Positions 1 to 9,018 of a DNA stretch of 64,000 nt are shown in pieces; positions within the stretch are counted from its first letter, which is position 1; every line of letters begins with the position of its first letter. The position numbers and the translations under genes were made by a program. The DNA is taken from positions 3,950,489 to 4,014,488 of the forward strand of contig NZ_JRYR02000001.1 in the NCBI RefSeq assembly GCF_000807855.2, given 5' to 3'. This DNA comes from Flammeovirga pacifica (GTDB lineage: Bacteria; Bacteroidota; Bacteroidia; Cytophagales; Flammeovirgaceae). A model generated the notes under the pieces. That model did no database searches and had not been told where the DNA came from. It saw only the letters and a list, made by a program, of their open reading frames with translations.

Positions 1-104
1 TAGCTTCTAGCTTCTAGCTTCTAGCTTCTAGCTTCTAGCTTCTAGCTTCTAGCTTCTAGCTTCTAGCTTCTAGCTTCTAGCTTCTAGCTTCTAGCTTCTA
101 GCTC
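1..104. repeat. 7-bp tandem repeat (TAGCTTC)n
   Basis: About 15 perfect head-to-tail copies of TAGCTTC run from the window edge to about position 104, so the left end of the array is not visible. Each copy contains the palindrome AGCT. The unit is not a multiple of three, and no gene is seen across it. It is a simple-sequence intergenic repeat that could vary in copy number. Confidence 0.95.
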
Positions 105-149
105 GTATTTCCTTATTACCTATTAGGTATTACTTATTTTATCGAGTAA

Positions 150-191
150 CAAAAAGACCTGATTTACTTCAATGTAAATCAGGTCTTTTTG
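150..191. terminator. Bidirectional intrinsic terminator
   Basis: A perfect 18-bp inverted repeat (left arm 150-167, loop TTCAAT, right arm 174-191) is flanked by A-run and T-run, giving a U-tract on either strand. On the minus strand it follows the small lipoprotein gene that ends at 209. Confidence 0.85.
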
Positions 192-208
192 TTTTGTTGT
201 AAACCAAC

Positions 209-358
209 CTAGTTTTTAGTTTGATCTACAGCTTGCTTTGAAGCTAAAATTTCTTGTTTGATGTCGTTTTTAGCATAGGTAGGACAAGTCTTGTATGTTC
301 TGCAAGAAGATAATGCAAATAAACCTAGGCAAGAACTGATAATTAAAAAGCGTTTCAT
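209..358 (-). CDS. Small lipoprotein, 49 aa
   Basis: The reading frame starts at ATG (358) and stops at TAG (209-211). The protein starts MKRFLIIS and has a hydrophobic core followed by a lipobox LSSC with the acceptor Cys at residue 19. The mature part is only about 30 residues and contains the Cys-Pro-Thr-Tyr motif TCPTYAKN. Small lipoproteins with a CPTY motif are, as I recall, common hypothetical proteins in Bacteroidota; their function is unknown to me. The stop lies just before a strong terminator, which supports a real transcript. It follows the LuxE-like gene on the same strand with about 9 bp between them, so the two may be co-transcribed. Confidence 0.7.
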   Translation of the reverse strand: MKRFLIISSCLGLFALSSCRTYKTCPTYAKNDIKQEILASKQAVDQTKN

Positions 359-367
359 ATTATTAAA

Positions 368-1366
368 TTATTGTACCATCAAATTACAACCTCTAATATC
401 GGTATTATCGAATCGACCTAAAACATAAAAATGATTAAAGTCTTTTCCAGGAGCACCGATGTCTTTTGTTTCAATAAAACAGCAAGATTCAATATTGCCT
501 AAATCAACAATATTAATTCCGCCCCTTTTTGTAGTAGTTAAAGAAAATGGATCGTTGATTTCTCTAAAATAAATCTTCATCCATGGTGGTGTTATAAATT
601 GCTCATCACCTAAAGAGTAACCTTGTGAAAGTAGTTCAGTCATGCCATATTCCGAGTGTATATTTTCAGATTTGAATGCATGCTTTAATTGATCGTGTAC
701 TTCACTTCGGGTAAGTTCTTTTCGTCTACCTTTCATACCTCCAGTCTCCATAATGATAATATTAGAATAGTCACCAGGATGTTTTTCAGCAAAATCTAAT
801 AGAGCAAATGTAACCCCGAATAAGATTACTTTCTTACCACTATTTTGTAAATCCTGCAATTTATGAGCCAATGTTTGATAATCATCTAGATAAAAATTGG
901 ATTCACTAGAAGATTGCTCCATAAAGTCAGAGACCATACGAATAAGAGAAGCATCATTCCTTTCTAAATAGCTAGGAAGGAGGGCTAATATGTGTATATC
1001 TTTTAAAGGTCCGTATATATTTTGGAAGTAGTTTGTTGTAATATTTTTATAATGATTTAAATCGGCAACATAGTGCTGACTCTTAGTCGATCCTGTTGTT
1101 CCACTACTTCTGAAAATTTGTTCTTCAGTTATATTTTCACAAATTACTCTTTGAGTCTTAAAAAACTCAATAGGCATAAATGGAATTTCAGTAATCTTAT
1201 GTATATTATTAATAGAGATATTTAAATACTTTAAATATTCAGCATAAACAGGATTATGAATCGCTTGAAACTTAAAAGCCTCTAAAGTAGCGGTTTCAAA
1301 ATCTTGTTCACTTTTAATGGTGAATATTTTTTTCTTAAATTGTTCAATGAATTCTGTCGGCTGCAT
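368..1366 (-). CDS. LuxE-like acyl-protein synthetase
   Basis: This 332-aa protein belongs to the LuxE/PaaK-related branch of the adenylate-forming superfamily. The phosphate-binding motif SSGTTGSTKS lies near residue 87, the region around GGMKGRRKEL near 210 and the SEYGMTELLSQ motif near 240 match the family's A5-like nucleotide-binding motif. LuxE enzymes activate a fatty acid with ATP and pass it to a cysteine of the enzyme; in Bacteroidota this orphan family occurs without the lux operon and its acceptor is unknown. The length is close to the usual 320-370 aa. It starts at ATG 1366 and is divergent from the lipoprotein at 1463. The small CPTY lipoprotein lies directly downstream. Confidence 0.8.
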   Translation of the reverse strand: MQPTEFIEQFKKKIFTIKSEQDFETATLEAFKFQAIHNPVYAEYLKYLNISINNIHKITEIPFMPIEFFKTQRVICENITEEQIFRSSGTTGSTKSQHYVADLNHYKNITTNYFQNIYGPLKDIHILALLPSYLERNDASLIRMVSDFMEQSSSESNFYLDDYQTLAHKLQDLQNSGKKVILFGVTFALLDFAEKHPGDYSNIIIMETGGMKGRRKELTRSEVHDQLKHAFKSENIHSEYGMTELLSQGYSLGDEQFITPPWMKIYFREINDPFSLTTTKRGGINIVDLGNIESCCFIETKDIGAPGKDFNHFYVLGRFDNTDIRGCNLMVQ

Positions 1367-1462
1367 ATGTATGAACTTTTATAGATTTAATTATCTTTCG
1401 AATAATATAAAGAATTTACTAAAAGTGACGTAGATTAACCTATAAAAATAGATCATCTGTTT

Positions 1463-2098
1463 ATGACTTCGCTAAAATATATAACACAGTATATAAAAAA
1501 TATACCTTACTTGTTAATACTTCTTTTGATGAGTTCTTGTTTTGGAGAACCTGAATTTCCACTCGAGCCTGAAATTGATTTTGCATGGATAGAAAACCGT
1601 TCAGGTATGGAAGGAGATTCACCTCAGGGTAAACAAGATTCTATTTATATCGCCATTAATTTTAGAGATGGAGATGGTGATTTAGGCTTATCAGGTGAAG
1701 AACAAGATCCGCCTTATTCAGGAACTATTCCAGATCCTAATAATCCCGATACAACCATAGTCAATAAATACTATAATAATTATTTTATAGATATTTTGAG
1801 AAAAAGATCTGATGAAAGTGATTATACCAAAGTTGAATTTGATGATGGTGCAACTTTTAATGGTCGTTTTCCTATACTAAATACCTCCGGAAGAGATCGC
1901 CCTCTAGAAGGCGAACTTAGATATGAAGTAAATCTGGTAGTGGATGAAAATCTACAAGACCGTTTTCTAAAAGGAGACTCCGTGAAATTTGAAGTTCATA
2001 TTTGTGATAGAGCACTAAATGAAAGTAATCTGATTACAACCGCAGGAATTGAAATTGGCACTTCAAAATCACGAGATGAAGAAGCCTCTACTGATTAA
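1463..2098 (+). CDS. Hypothetical lipoprotein, acidic
   Basis: The 211-aa protein has a signal sequence that ends in a lipobox-like LMSSC (Cys about residue 26), so it should be anchored in a membrane. The mature protein is acidic, with an Asp/Gly-rich stretch FRDGDGDLGLSGEEQD near residues 68-83 that resembles a calcium-binding loop and may bind a cation. I do not recognise a named domain, but this layout is common among Bacteroidota hypothetical lipoproteins. The gene is divergent from the LuxE-like gene (96 bp between them) and convergent with porT, with a terminator stem that starts inside its last codons. Confidence 0.7.
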   Translation: MTSLKYITQYIKNIPYLLILLLMSSCFGEPEFPLEPEIDFAWIENRSGMEGDSPQGKQDSIYIAINFRDGDGDLGLSGEEQDPPYSGTIPDPNNPDTTIVNKYYNNYFIDILRKRSDESDYTKVEFDDGATFNGRFPILNTSGRDRPLEGELRYEVNLVVDENLQDRFLKGDSVKFEVHICDRALNESNLITTAGIEIGTSKSRDEEASTD

Positions 2099-2116
2099 TA
2101 TCAATAGAGGCTTCTT
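2079..2116. terminator. Bidirectional terminator between convergent genes
   Basis: The 12-bp arms AAGAAGCCTCTA (2079-2090) and TAGAGGCTTCTT (2105-2116) pair perfectly. The left arm overlaps the last codons of the lipoprotein gene, and the structure separates it from porT on the other strand. Confidence 0.75.
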
Positions 2117-2136
2117 GCCTTTAAAATATATATAGA

Positions 2137-2946
2137 CTATCCTTCAAAATTAATAATGAAAGATATTTTATGTGTCCTTATAGCATCTACTGTATGCATA
2201 ATTAATGAATTGTCAGGTTTATCTGCCACATTTATTAAACCATGTGATACTCTGATTTCTGGTGATAAGCAAAACATGCTGTTATAAATGTGAAATCCAA
2301 AGCCCCAAGTAAGTGACATATTGAATTCACTTAAAGTAATAAAATATTCTTTTCTTGATGACTCATGTTTTGAAGCAACCATGTAAGATGGAGTAATACC
2401 ACCTAGTAAGTACATTCTATGGTTCTTTCTCCTATCAGATTGGTACTTAAGAAGCAAAGGTACTTCTAAAGTTGTATTTGATTGTAATTGAGCTACATCT
2501 CTAGAATCTAAGTTTCCACCTTCTAATAAATCAATCTCAAATCTTCTTGAATAAAAAGAGACATTTGGAGATGTTCTAAAATGCCAATGATTATCTTGAG
2601 ATAATTTGATATTCATTAAAAAACCTAACAAAAAACTAGCAGTAGTCTGAGGAGTAATATAAGTCAATGCTTGTTGAGGATCTCCATTTTCATCAGGAAT
2701 GATGATATAAGGATTATCAGATGGGTCTAGCCCTACAGGAGACGAAATGTATCCAATTTGAAATCCGTAGTGGAAAGTCTTTTTGTCAAAACTCATTAAA
2801 TTATATACAGTACTTTCTGTTTTTTTCCTTTTTTGTTGAGCATTTGTTGTGTTAGCAAAAGAAAAAATTAGGAAAATACTTACAACTGAAAAAATTACTT
2901 TTGTCCTGTGTAAACTGAACTTATACCAAAAGTGAGTGCTGTACAT
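2137..2946 (-). CDS. porT: PorT/SprT-like type IX secretion outer-membrane protein
   Basis: This 269-aa protein has an N-terminal signal peptide (hydrophobic core about residues 17-32, cleavage after TTNAQ) and a beta-rich body ending in FIINFEG, typical of an outer-membrane barrel. The position immediately downstream of ubiE, on the same strand, matches the conserved ubiE-porT/sprT gene pair that I know from Flavobacterium and other Bacteroidota. PorT is required for the type IX secretion system that exports proteins with C-terminal sorting domains. Its start overlaps the end of ubiE by 52 bp; no later Met exists before the signal peptide, so the overlap looks real. The assignment rests on position and topology, because the sequence of this family is weakly conserved. 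Confidence 0.7.
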   Translation of the reverse strand: MYSTHFWYKFSLHRTKVIFSVVSIFLIFSFANTTNAQQKRKKTESTVYNLMSFDKKTFHYGFQIGYISSPVGLDPSDNPYIIIPDENGDPQQALTYITPQTTASFLLGFLMNIKLSQDNHWHFRTSPNVSFYSRRFEIDLLEGGNLDSRDVAQLQSNTTLEVPLLLKYQSDRRKNHRMYLLGGITPSYMVASKHESSRKEYFITLSEFNMSLTWGFGFHIYNSMFCLSPEIRVSHGLINVADKPDNSLIMHTVDAIRTHKISFIINFEG

Positions 2947-3620
2947 GTGACTGATTTATAACCTAACTTACTAAGTATATCTGTAAATGCTTTTCCATAA
3001 GGAAATTTCTCAACAGATTCAGGAAGATAAGTATAGGCAGAGTTATCTTTTGAAACTAATTTACCTATCAAAGGTAAAACATGCATAGAATAGAATCTAT
3101 ATAAATGCTTGAATACAAAATTTGTAGGTTGCGAGAATTCAAGTACAACTAATGTGCCATTAGGTTTTAATACCCTATGGATTTCAGCTAGTCCTTTTTC
3201 AAGATTTTCGAAATTTCTAACACCAAATGCAACTGTAACAGCCTCAAAAGAATTATCTTCAAAGGGTAAATTTTCAGAATCACCAATTTGTAAATCAATA
3301 ACATCTGATAACCCTCTTTTCGCAATTTTTTCACGACCTACCTCAACCATACCAGCAGAAATATCCGCACCAGTAATTTTTTCTGGTTTTAGTGTTGCCC
3401 ATGCCTGTAAAGCTAAGTCACCTGTACCAGTAGCTACATCTAATACTGTTTTTGGTTGCTGACTTTTAAGTTTATTGATAGCTACCTTTCTCCAGTAAAT
3501 ATCAATGCCTCCACTAAGAACACGATTTAGTAAATCATACTTTGTAGATATGTTATTGAACATATTTGCTACCTGTTCTTTCTTGCCGTCTTCGCTATCT
3601 TTATATGGTAATACCGTCAT
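2895..3620 (-). CDS. ubiE: Demethylmenaquinone methyltransferase UbiE/MenG
   Basis: The 241-aa enzyme carries the SAM-binding motif DVATGTGDLA near residue 61, the GADISAGMVEVGREK motif and the UbiE signatures FGVRNFENLEKGLAEIHRVL and LEFSQPTN. It methylates demethylmenaquinone to menaquinone, the last step of quinone synthesis for the respiratory chain; Bacteroidota usually make only menaquinone. The length is normal for the family. It starts at ATG 3620. A promoter-like TAATTTTG on the minus strand (3703-3696) lies about 75 bp upstream. The gene overlaps porT, so the two should form one transcript. Confidence 0.95.
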   Translation of the reverse strand: MTVLPYKDSEDGKKEQVANMFNNISTKYDLLNRVLSGGIDIYWRKVAINKLKSQQPKTVLDVATGTGDLALQAWATLKPEKITGADISAGMVEVGREKIAKRGLSDVIDLQIGDSENLPFEDNSFEAVTVAFGVRNFENLEKGLAEIHRVLKPNGTLVVLEFSQPTNFVFKHLYRFYSMHVLPLIGKLVSKDNSAYTYLPESVEKFPYGKAFTDILSKLGYKSVTCTALTFGISSVYTGQK

Positions 3621-3695
3621 GTTTTTTTCTAATTGATGTTTTCAGTAAATTGTACTGAATTAAGTCAAAGTATAATATCTTTGATTACTCGAGTG

Positions 3696-3725
3696 CAAAA
3701 TTACAATTTTCAATGTTTAGACCAA
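3696..3725 (-). promoter_or_regulatory. Candidate Bacteroidota-type promoter of ubiE-porT
   Basis: On the minus strand TAATTTTG (3703-3696) fits the -7 consensus TAnnTTTG, and TTGG (3725-3722) lies 18 bp upstream as the -33 element. The predicted transcript start is near 3689. On the plus strand TATCTTTG (3676-3683) could be the -7 of the divergent OmpA gene, but no good -33 partner is seen for it. Confidence 0.5.
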
Positions 3726-3808
3726 TGCTTTTTGCATTTTAACTGATAATTGTATGATTTTGTTTGCATTATCTAGCTAGACTTCACGACAATTCTATTT
3801 TTTTTAAC

Positions 3809-6166
3809 ATGAATCTTACTATAAGGCATATTTTTTTATTGATATTATGTACAGTATTATCAAGTGTTGTATTCTCTCAGAAAGTTAAACATACCTCAGA
3901 TTTTAAAAAAGCGATTCGATACGCCAAGGACTATATGAAGTATGATGAGTTTCATCACGCTGAAGAAGTATTGAAACATGTAGCTGAGGAAGGAAAATCT
4001 AACGAGGAATGGAATTATTTAATGGGGTATGTGTATATACATTCACCTATCTTAAATAAGAGTCATGCACTCCCTTATTTAGAAAGAGTAAGTGATTTTA
4101 TTACTTATCCAGAATTACAGCGATTAAAAGCGATATCTCTTCAGTATAATCATCAATTTAAGGATGCATATGATTATTATGATAACTATTTATCAACGAT
4201 CAATACGAGGGATAAAAAGTTAATAAAAGAGATAGAGTTATTAAAAAAACAATGTCTAACTAGTATTGATTTAATGAATGATTCATTAGAAATGATCATC
4301 ATGAATCTAGGCCCAGAAATTAATTCACAATATCAAGACTTTGCACCAGTGCTTTCGGCAGATGAAAAAACATTGATTTTCACTTCTAGAAGACCTGATA
4401 GTAAAGGAGGAGATATTGATCCTATAGATGGTCTTTATTATGAAGATGTTTATATCGCCCATAATGATGATGAAGGTGAATGGCAAAAAGCTAACAATAT
4501 TGGTAATGTTGTCAATACAAAAGGGCATGATGCAGCTGTAGGTTTATCGCCTTCAGGTAATTCACTTTTCTTATATAGAAATACAGGTAGTCATTCTGGA
4601 GATTTATTTTTAAGTCAATGGAATGGAAAAGATTGGTCAAAGCCAATGGAGTTATCTAAAAATGTTAACTCAGACAATTGGGAAACACACGCAACATTAA
4701 CAGCAGACGGGAAATCACTTTATTTTACAAGTAATAGAACAGGGAAGGATACTCAAGGTGGAAAAGATATTTATGTTATTCACAAAGAGGAAGATGATAC
4801 TTGGGGGGCTCCTCAAAACTTAGGACCTGTGATAAATACTGAATATGATGAGGAATCACCTTTTATTCACCCCAATGGTAAAATACTATACTTTAGTTCA
4901 AAAGGGCATAATGGTATGGGAGGTTATGACATTTATTTCTCTGAGTGGGATGAAAATAATACTTCTTGGTCAACACCTCAAAATATTGGGTATCCTATAA
5001 ATACAGCAGGTGATGATATCTTCTATTCAATATCTTCAGATGGACAGAGAGGATACTTTTCTTCAATTCGTGAAGATAGTTATGGAGGTCAAGATATTTA
5101 TGTAGCGATGATACCATCAAAAACGGTGGAAGCAATTGCACTTATAGGAGAGGTGAGAGATGCTACATCAAATAATTTAGTAGAAGCATACTTATCTGTA
5201 GTGGAAAATGACACAAAAGAAATTGTAGTGTCATCTAGTGCAGAAGGAGGTAAATATCTATTATATCTAGAACCTAAGCATAATTATGGTTTTAGAATAA
5301 AACAACCGGAGTACCTTTTTCATTCAAAGAACATCAATATTAAAGAGTTGGATCAATATCTTGAAATCAATGATATAGTGAAATTAAAGAGAATTGCTCC
5401 TCAAGAAAGAGAAGAACTGAATAATATTTTCTTTGATGAAAATAAAAACATCCATAGTAACTCCGAAGCAGAATTAGAAGATCTATCTTTATTTATTAAA
5501 GAAGTGAATGATTATAAAATAGGAATTCATGTGCATGAAGCTCAATCCGATAATGATTCGATAGAGATATTTAATTTAACTCAAGAAAAAGCAGAAAAAA
5601 TCTATAAAGATTTAATTGCTAGAGGTGTAAATGCGGATAAATTAGAGGCTAAAGGTTTTGGTTGGCAGCATCCAATAGCAACTAACAAAACAAAAAGTGG
5701 TCGTTTAAAGAATCAAAGAATTGAATATGTATTTTTACCGAAAGATGTAGAAGAAGTAGTATTTGTTGAGGTAAAAGAAGAAGAACCTCTTCCTGAACTT
5801 ACACCAACTTTAGGAGAAGTATTGGATGTTGTAGGAACCATTCATTTTGCATTTAATAGTAATGCAATTACCTCAGAAAGCTATAGAGTAGTTGAACAGA
5901 TCTTCGATGTAATGTATAGATATCCGAATCTAGTCATTGAAGTTGGAGGGCATACTGATAATAAAGGTTCTGCTACATTTAATACTATCTTAGGAGAGAA
6001 ACGAGCAAGAGCTATTGTGCAACAATTAGTGATAATGGGAATTGAAAAAGATAGATTGACCTATAAAACATATGGGTTTACTCAACCAATTGCAGACAAT
6101 AGTACTGAAGAAGGGCGAAAAAAGAATCGTAGAATTTCATTTACTCCTCTAGAATTTCGTAATTAG
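3809..6166 (+). CDS. PorE-like TPR/PD40/OmpA outer-membrane protein
   Basis: The ATG at 3809 gives a clean signal peptide (cleavage near VVFSQ) and a 785-aa protein; the frame extends to a TTG at 3764, but that adds 15 residues ahead of the signal peptide. Domain order: TPR-like helices (about residues 30-150); PD40 propeller repeats with PVLSADEKTLIFTSRR, LTADGKSLYFTSNRTG and HPNGKILYFSSKGHNGMGG; a carboxypeptidase-regulatory-like domain (about 440-520); a degenerate OmpA-like domain (about 525-650); and a canonical C-terminal OmpA domain with GGHTDNKGS. This order matches PorE, the type IX secretion component thought to bind peptidoglycan. It is followed by a paralogue 26 bp downstream, and the porT gene is nearby. 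Which role it has here is inference. Confidence 0.8.
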   Translation: MNLTIRHIFLLILCTVLSSVVFSQKVKHTSDFKKAIRYAKDYMKYDEFHHAEEVLKHVAEEGKSNEEWNYLMGYVYIHSPILNKSHALPYLERVSDFITYPELQRLKAISLQYNHQFKDAYDYYDNYLSTINTRDKKLIKEIELLKKQCLTSIDLMNDSLEMIIMNLGPEINSQYQDFAPVLSADEKTLIFTSRRPDSKGGDIDPIDGLYYEDVYIAHNDDEGEWQKANNIGNVVNTKGHDAAVGLSPSGNSLFLYRNTGSHSGDLFLSQWNGKDWSKPMELSKNVNSDNWETHATLTADGKSLYFTSNRTGKDTQGGKDIYVIHKEEDDTWGAPQNLGPVINTEYDEESPFIHPNGKILYFSSKGHNGMGGYDIYFSEWDENNTSWSTPQNIGYPINTAGDDIFYSISSDGQRGYFSSIREDSYGGQDIYVAMIPSKTVEAIALIGEVRDATSNNLVEAYLSVVENDTKEIVVSSSAEGGKYLLYLEPKHNYGFRIKQPEYLFHSKNINIKELDQYLEINDIVKLKRIAPQEREELNNIFFDENKNIHSNSEAELEDLSLFIKEVNDYKIGIHVHEAQSDNDSIEIFNLTQEKAEKIYKDLIARGVNADKLEAKGFGWQHPIATNKTKSGRLKNQRIEYVFLPKDVEEVVFVEVKEEEPLPELTPTLGEVLDVVGTIHFAFNSNAITSESYRVVEQIFDVMYRYPNLVIEVGGHTDNKGSATFNTILGEKRARAIVQQLVIMGIEKDRLTYKTYGFTQPIADNSTEEGRKKNRRISFTPLEFRN

Positions 6167-6192
6167 TGGTTTAATAATCTGACTTTCTCAAA

Positions 6193-8961
6193 ATGAATTA
6201 CCCCAAAAAAAGACTGTTACTTCTACTATTCTCTATTTTTACTGCTTCACACCTCATTGGTCAAACGGTGAAGTCATCTGATAAAAAGGCGCTTAAAGAG
6301 GCCGAAAGGTATTTAAAATTGCAAGAATACCATTTCGTTGAAGATGAAATGCTTGAAGCGACTAAACTTAGTCAAGGTAATGCCTTGATGTGGTATTATT
6401 TAGGAATTGCAACTTATCATTCTCCAACAAAGAATAAAGTGGATGCACTCCCGTATTTTCAAAAAGCGGATGCCCTAACCCCTGATTTAAGACAAATTGA
6501 TTACTGGTTAGGGAGAAATTATCAACTTATAATGGAGTTTGATTCTGCCATTTTATACTATAAAAAAGCACAAGCTTTATTAGAAAAAGAAACGGAAGAA
6601 TCTTTAAAAGAGGATAAAAAATTGGCTGGATATACTGAGTATTCTAAAGAAGAACTCTCAAGGTATATAGATCAATGTGAAAGAAGCCCTGCTTTTTTTA
6701 GTAAATCGGATAATAAGTTATTGCTAAATTTATCATTAGCGAATACTTACTTACCAGATTTAGCACCAATTATTACTGTAGACGGATCTAGGTTATACTT
6801 TACTTCTCACCGTCAAGATATTTCTAGTCATCATGAATTAGATCCTTATGATCAACTTCCTTATCAGGATGTTTATTATATGGATAGAAGGGAAGATGGT
6901 TTTTGGCATTCTCCTAAAGAATTTAAAGAAATTAATACGGAAGAACACGACGCTGCTATTGCTTTATCCTCAGATGGGAAAAAGTTATTTATGTACCGAA
7001 GTTATGGTAAAAGTACTAGTAACCCAGGTAATATTTATGAAACTCAATTTGAAAATGGTAAATGGTCTGAACCAGTAGCTGTTAAAGCTCCTATCAACTC
7101 AACCGCTCATGAGACACATATGAGTTTGTCTAGAGATGGAAAAGTTATTGTATTTGTGAGTGATAGAGCCGATGAAAATGCTCAAGGAGGGAAAGACCTT
7201 TATATCATTAGAAAACTTCCTAATGATGAATGGGCTGTTCCTCAAAATTTAGGTAATGTAATTAACTCTGATTTAGACGAAGAATCACCTTATATACATC
7301 CTAATGGAAAGACTTTATATTTTAGTTCTCAAGGACATCATAGTGTAGGTGGTTTTGATGTTTTTAAAATTGACATAGACTTAATGTCTGGGAAATTAGG
7401 AGAACTAGAGCAGTTAAATTACCCTGTAAATTCACCTGCTGATGATATTTTTTATGTGATGTCTGCGGATGGAGAGGAATCCTATTTTTCTTCTATTCGT
7501 CCTGAAGGCATGGGAGGATTGGACATTTATTGTGTGAAAAATAATGAAGCCAATCAGCAGAAAGTAGTTTTCTTTAAACTAAAGGCAACAACAGAAGACA
7601 ACAAAAATGTTCCAATCAATCTAAAATTGATCAACATTGAAACTCAAGAAGTAGAAAAAGAAATCAATTTTGCTAAGATTGATACCCCTGTTGAGTTTAT
7701 GATGCGTTGTAAAGGGAATTATGGTATGATCTTAACGGCAAATGATTATTTATTAAAATCTGAACGAATTGATTTTAATAAATATTCAACGGGTACTGTT
7801 AATTATGAGCAATCGTATACATTACAAACCTTTGATATTAATAAGTCGGAAGCTCTGAACAATATTTATTTCAAAAATAATGAGTTAGATATGGCTGCAT
7901 CAGCTATAGAACTAAAATTATTGAAAGAGTTTTTAGATACTCATGATAAGGAAAGTATTGAAGTAATTGGACACAGTAACTACGATTCTGACAAAAGTGA
8001 CTTAGTCTTAGAGTTTGAGTCTAAGACAAGATCTATGGAGTCTCAAGAAGGTATGGAAACCAAAGGCTTTAGTGATGATCAATTAGTCAAACAAAATATT
8101 GGTTATGGTACTCGTTTCCCGATATATCTAGCAGATGATGAAGATGCATGGAGAAATGAAAGAATGGAATATATTGTACGTCCTAAAGGATATTCAAAAA
8201 ACTTATCTAGAGCAGCTAATTGTCAACATGGAGAGGTAGATTTAGCTTACCATGAATTAGATGGTTCTGGAACAGAGGGAGATCTATTAGATATAAATAA
8301 GGATATTTTAAATGTACTTTTGAATGAGCTAAAAAACTGTGCTGTCTTGGAACTCGTTATTACTGCAGATAATACTAAAGAAGGTTTGGCAGAAGTCAAT
8401 AAGATTATTCAGTACATGCAGGAGAATGGTGTAGAAAGAGAGCAGTTATCTTCAAATTTAGTTGATGGAGTCAAGACAGGAGTTAATTTACGTTATATCG
8501 AAAATCCAAATTCAGAAGATGGTTACGTAAATTATGATCCTGAACACGATCATGAAGAAATTCATGATGATATCATCCAACCAGTTTCGAATGAAGATTT
8601 AGCCTTTGAGAAAAGAATTGAAGAAATGACGATTCAATTCCCTTTTGATTCCAAAGAATTTAAAGGAGAGAAGAAAGTCATCTTACAAGAAATATTAGAT
8701 TACCTAGAGAAAAACCCTAATAAGTCAATAAAAATTACGGGACATACTGATAGTGCTGGTCCTGCTGTTTACAATACTTATTTAGGAATGGAGAGGGCTA
8801 AAGCTGTAGGTTTCTTCTTTAAGGATATATCTAACCCTAACAGAATTTTAGTGGATAGTAAAGGTGAAGATGAACCTTTAACCTCAAATGCAACTAGAGA
8901 AGGAAGGCAACAAAATAGAAGAATACATTTTAAATTTGGTCGAGTAGAAAATGGCCAATAA
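6193..8961 (+). CDS. Second PorE-like PD40/OmpA outer-membrane protein, long form
   Basis: This 922-aa paralogue of the upstream gene has a signal peptide (cleavage near SHLIGQ), TPR-like helices (about 30-160), PD40 repeats (HPNGKTLYFSSQGHHSVGG) and then a C-terminal half that appears to hold three OmpA-like units. The first two (about residues 550-680 and 690-780) are degenerate. The last (about 805-920) is canonical, with FPFDSKEF, ITGHTDSAGPAVYN and REGRQQNRRI. OmpA-like domains bind the diaminopimelate peptide of peptidoglycan, so this protein probably tethers the outer membrane to the wall. The gene starts 26 bp after its neighbour, so the two form an operon that ends at a strong terminator. 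Confidence 0.8.
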   Translation: MNYPKKRLLLLLFSIFTASHLIGQTVKSSDKKALKEAERYLKLQEYHFVEDEMLEATKLSQGNALMWYYLGIATYHSPTKNKVDALPYFQKADALTPDLRQIDYWLGRNYQLIMEFDSAILYYKKAQALLEKETEESLKEDKKLAGYTEYSKEELSRYIDQCERSPAFFSKSDNKLLLNLSLANTYLPDLAPIITVDGSRLYFTSHRQDISSHHELDPYDQLPYQDVYYMDRREDGFWHSPKEFKEINTEEHDAAIALSSDGKKLFMYRSYGKSTSNPGNIYETQFENGKWSEPVAVKAPINSTAHETHMSLSRDGKVIVFVSDRADENAQGGKDLYIIRKLPNDEWAVPQNLGNVINSDLDEESPYIHPNGKTLYFSSQGHHSVGGFDVFKIDIDLMSGKLGELEQLNYPVNSPADDIFYVMSADGEESYFSSIRPEGMGGLDIYCVKNNEANQQKVVFFKLKATTEDNKNVPINLKLINIETQEVEKEINFAKIDTPVEFMMRCKGNYGMILTANDYLLKSERIDFNKYSTGTVNYEQSYTLQTFDINKSEALNNIYFKNNELDMAASAIELKLLKEFLDTHDKESIEVIGHSNYDSDKSDLVLEFESKTRSMESQEGMETKGFSDDQLVKQNIGYGTRFPIYLADDEDAWRNERMEYIVRPKGYSKNLSRAANCQHGEVDLAYHELDGSGTEGDLLDINKDILNVLLNELKNCAVLELVITADNTKEGLAEVNKIIQYMQENGVEREQLSSNLVDGVKTGVNLRYIENPNSEDGYVNYDPEHDHEEIHDDIIQPVSNEDLAFEKRIEEMTIQFPFDSKEFKGEKKVILQEILDYLEKNPNKSIKITGHTDSAGPAVYNTYLGMERAKAVGFFFKDISNPNRILVDSKGEDEPLTSNATREGRQQNRRIHFKFGRVENGQ

Positions 8962-9001
8962 AACAAAAGGGCTGATCAGTAATGATCAGCCCTTTTGTTT
9001 T
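8960..9001. terminator. Bidirectional terminator
   Basis: A perfect 19-bp stem (8960-8978 with 8983-9001) closes a GTAA loop, with A and T tracts at its base. It serves the convergent OmpA operon and the suf operon. Confidence 0.9.
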
Positions 9002-9018
9002 ATTTATAAGTAAGTTGA

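Noticed and set aside
3109-3462. 117-aa frame antisense to ubiE
   Set aside because: Shadow of the well-conserved ubiE frame.
3764-3808. TTG start giving 15 extra residues before the first OmpA protein
   Set aside because: The extra residues precede an excellent signal peptide that starts at ATG 3809.
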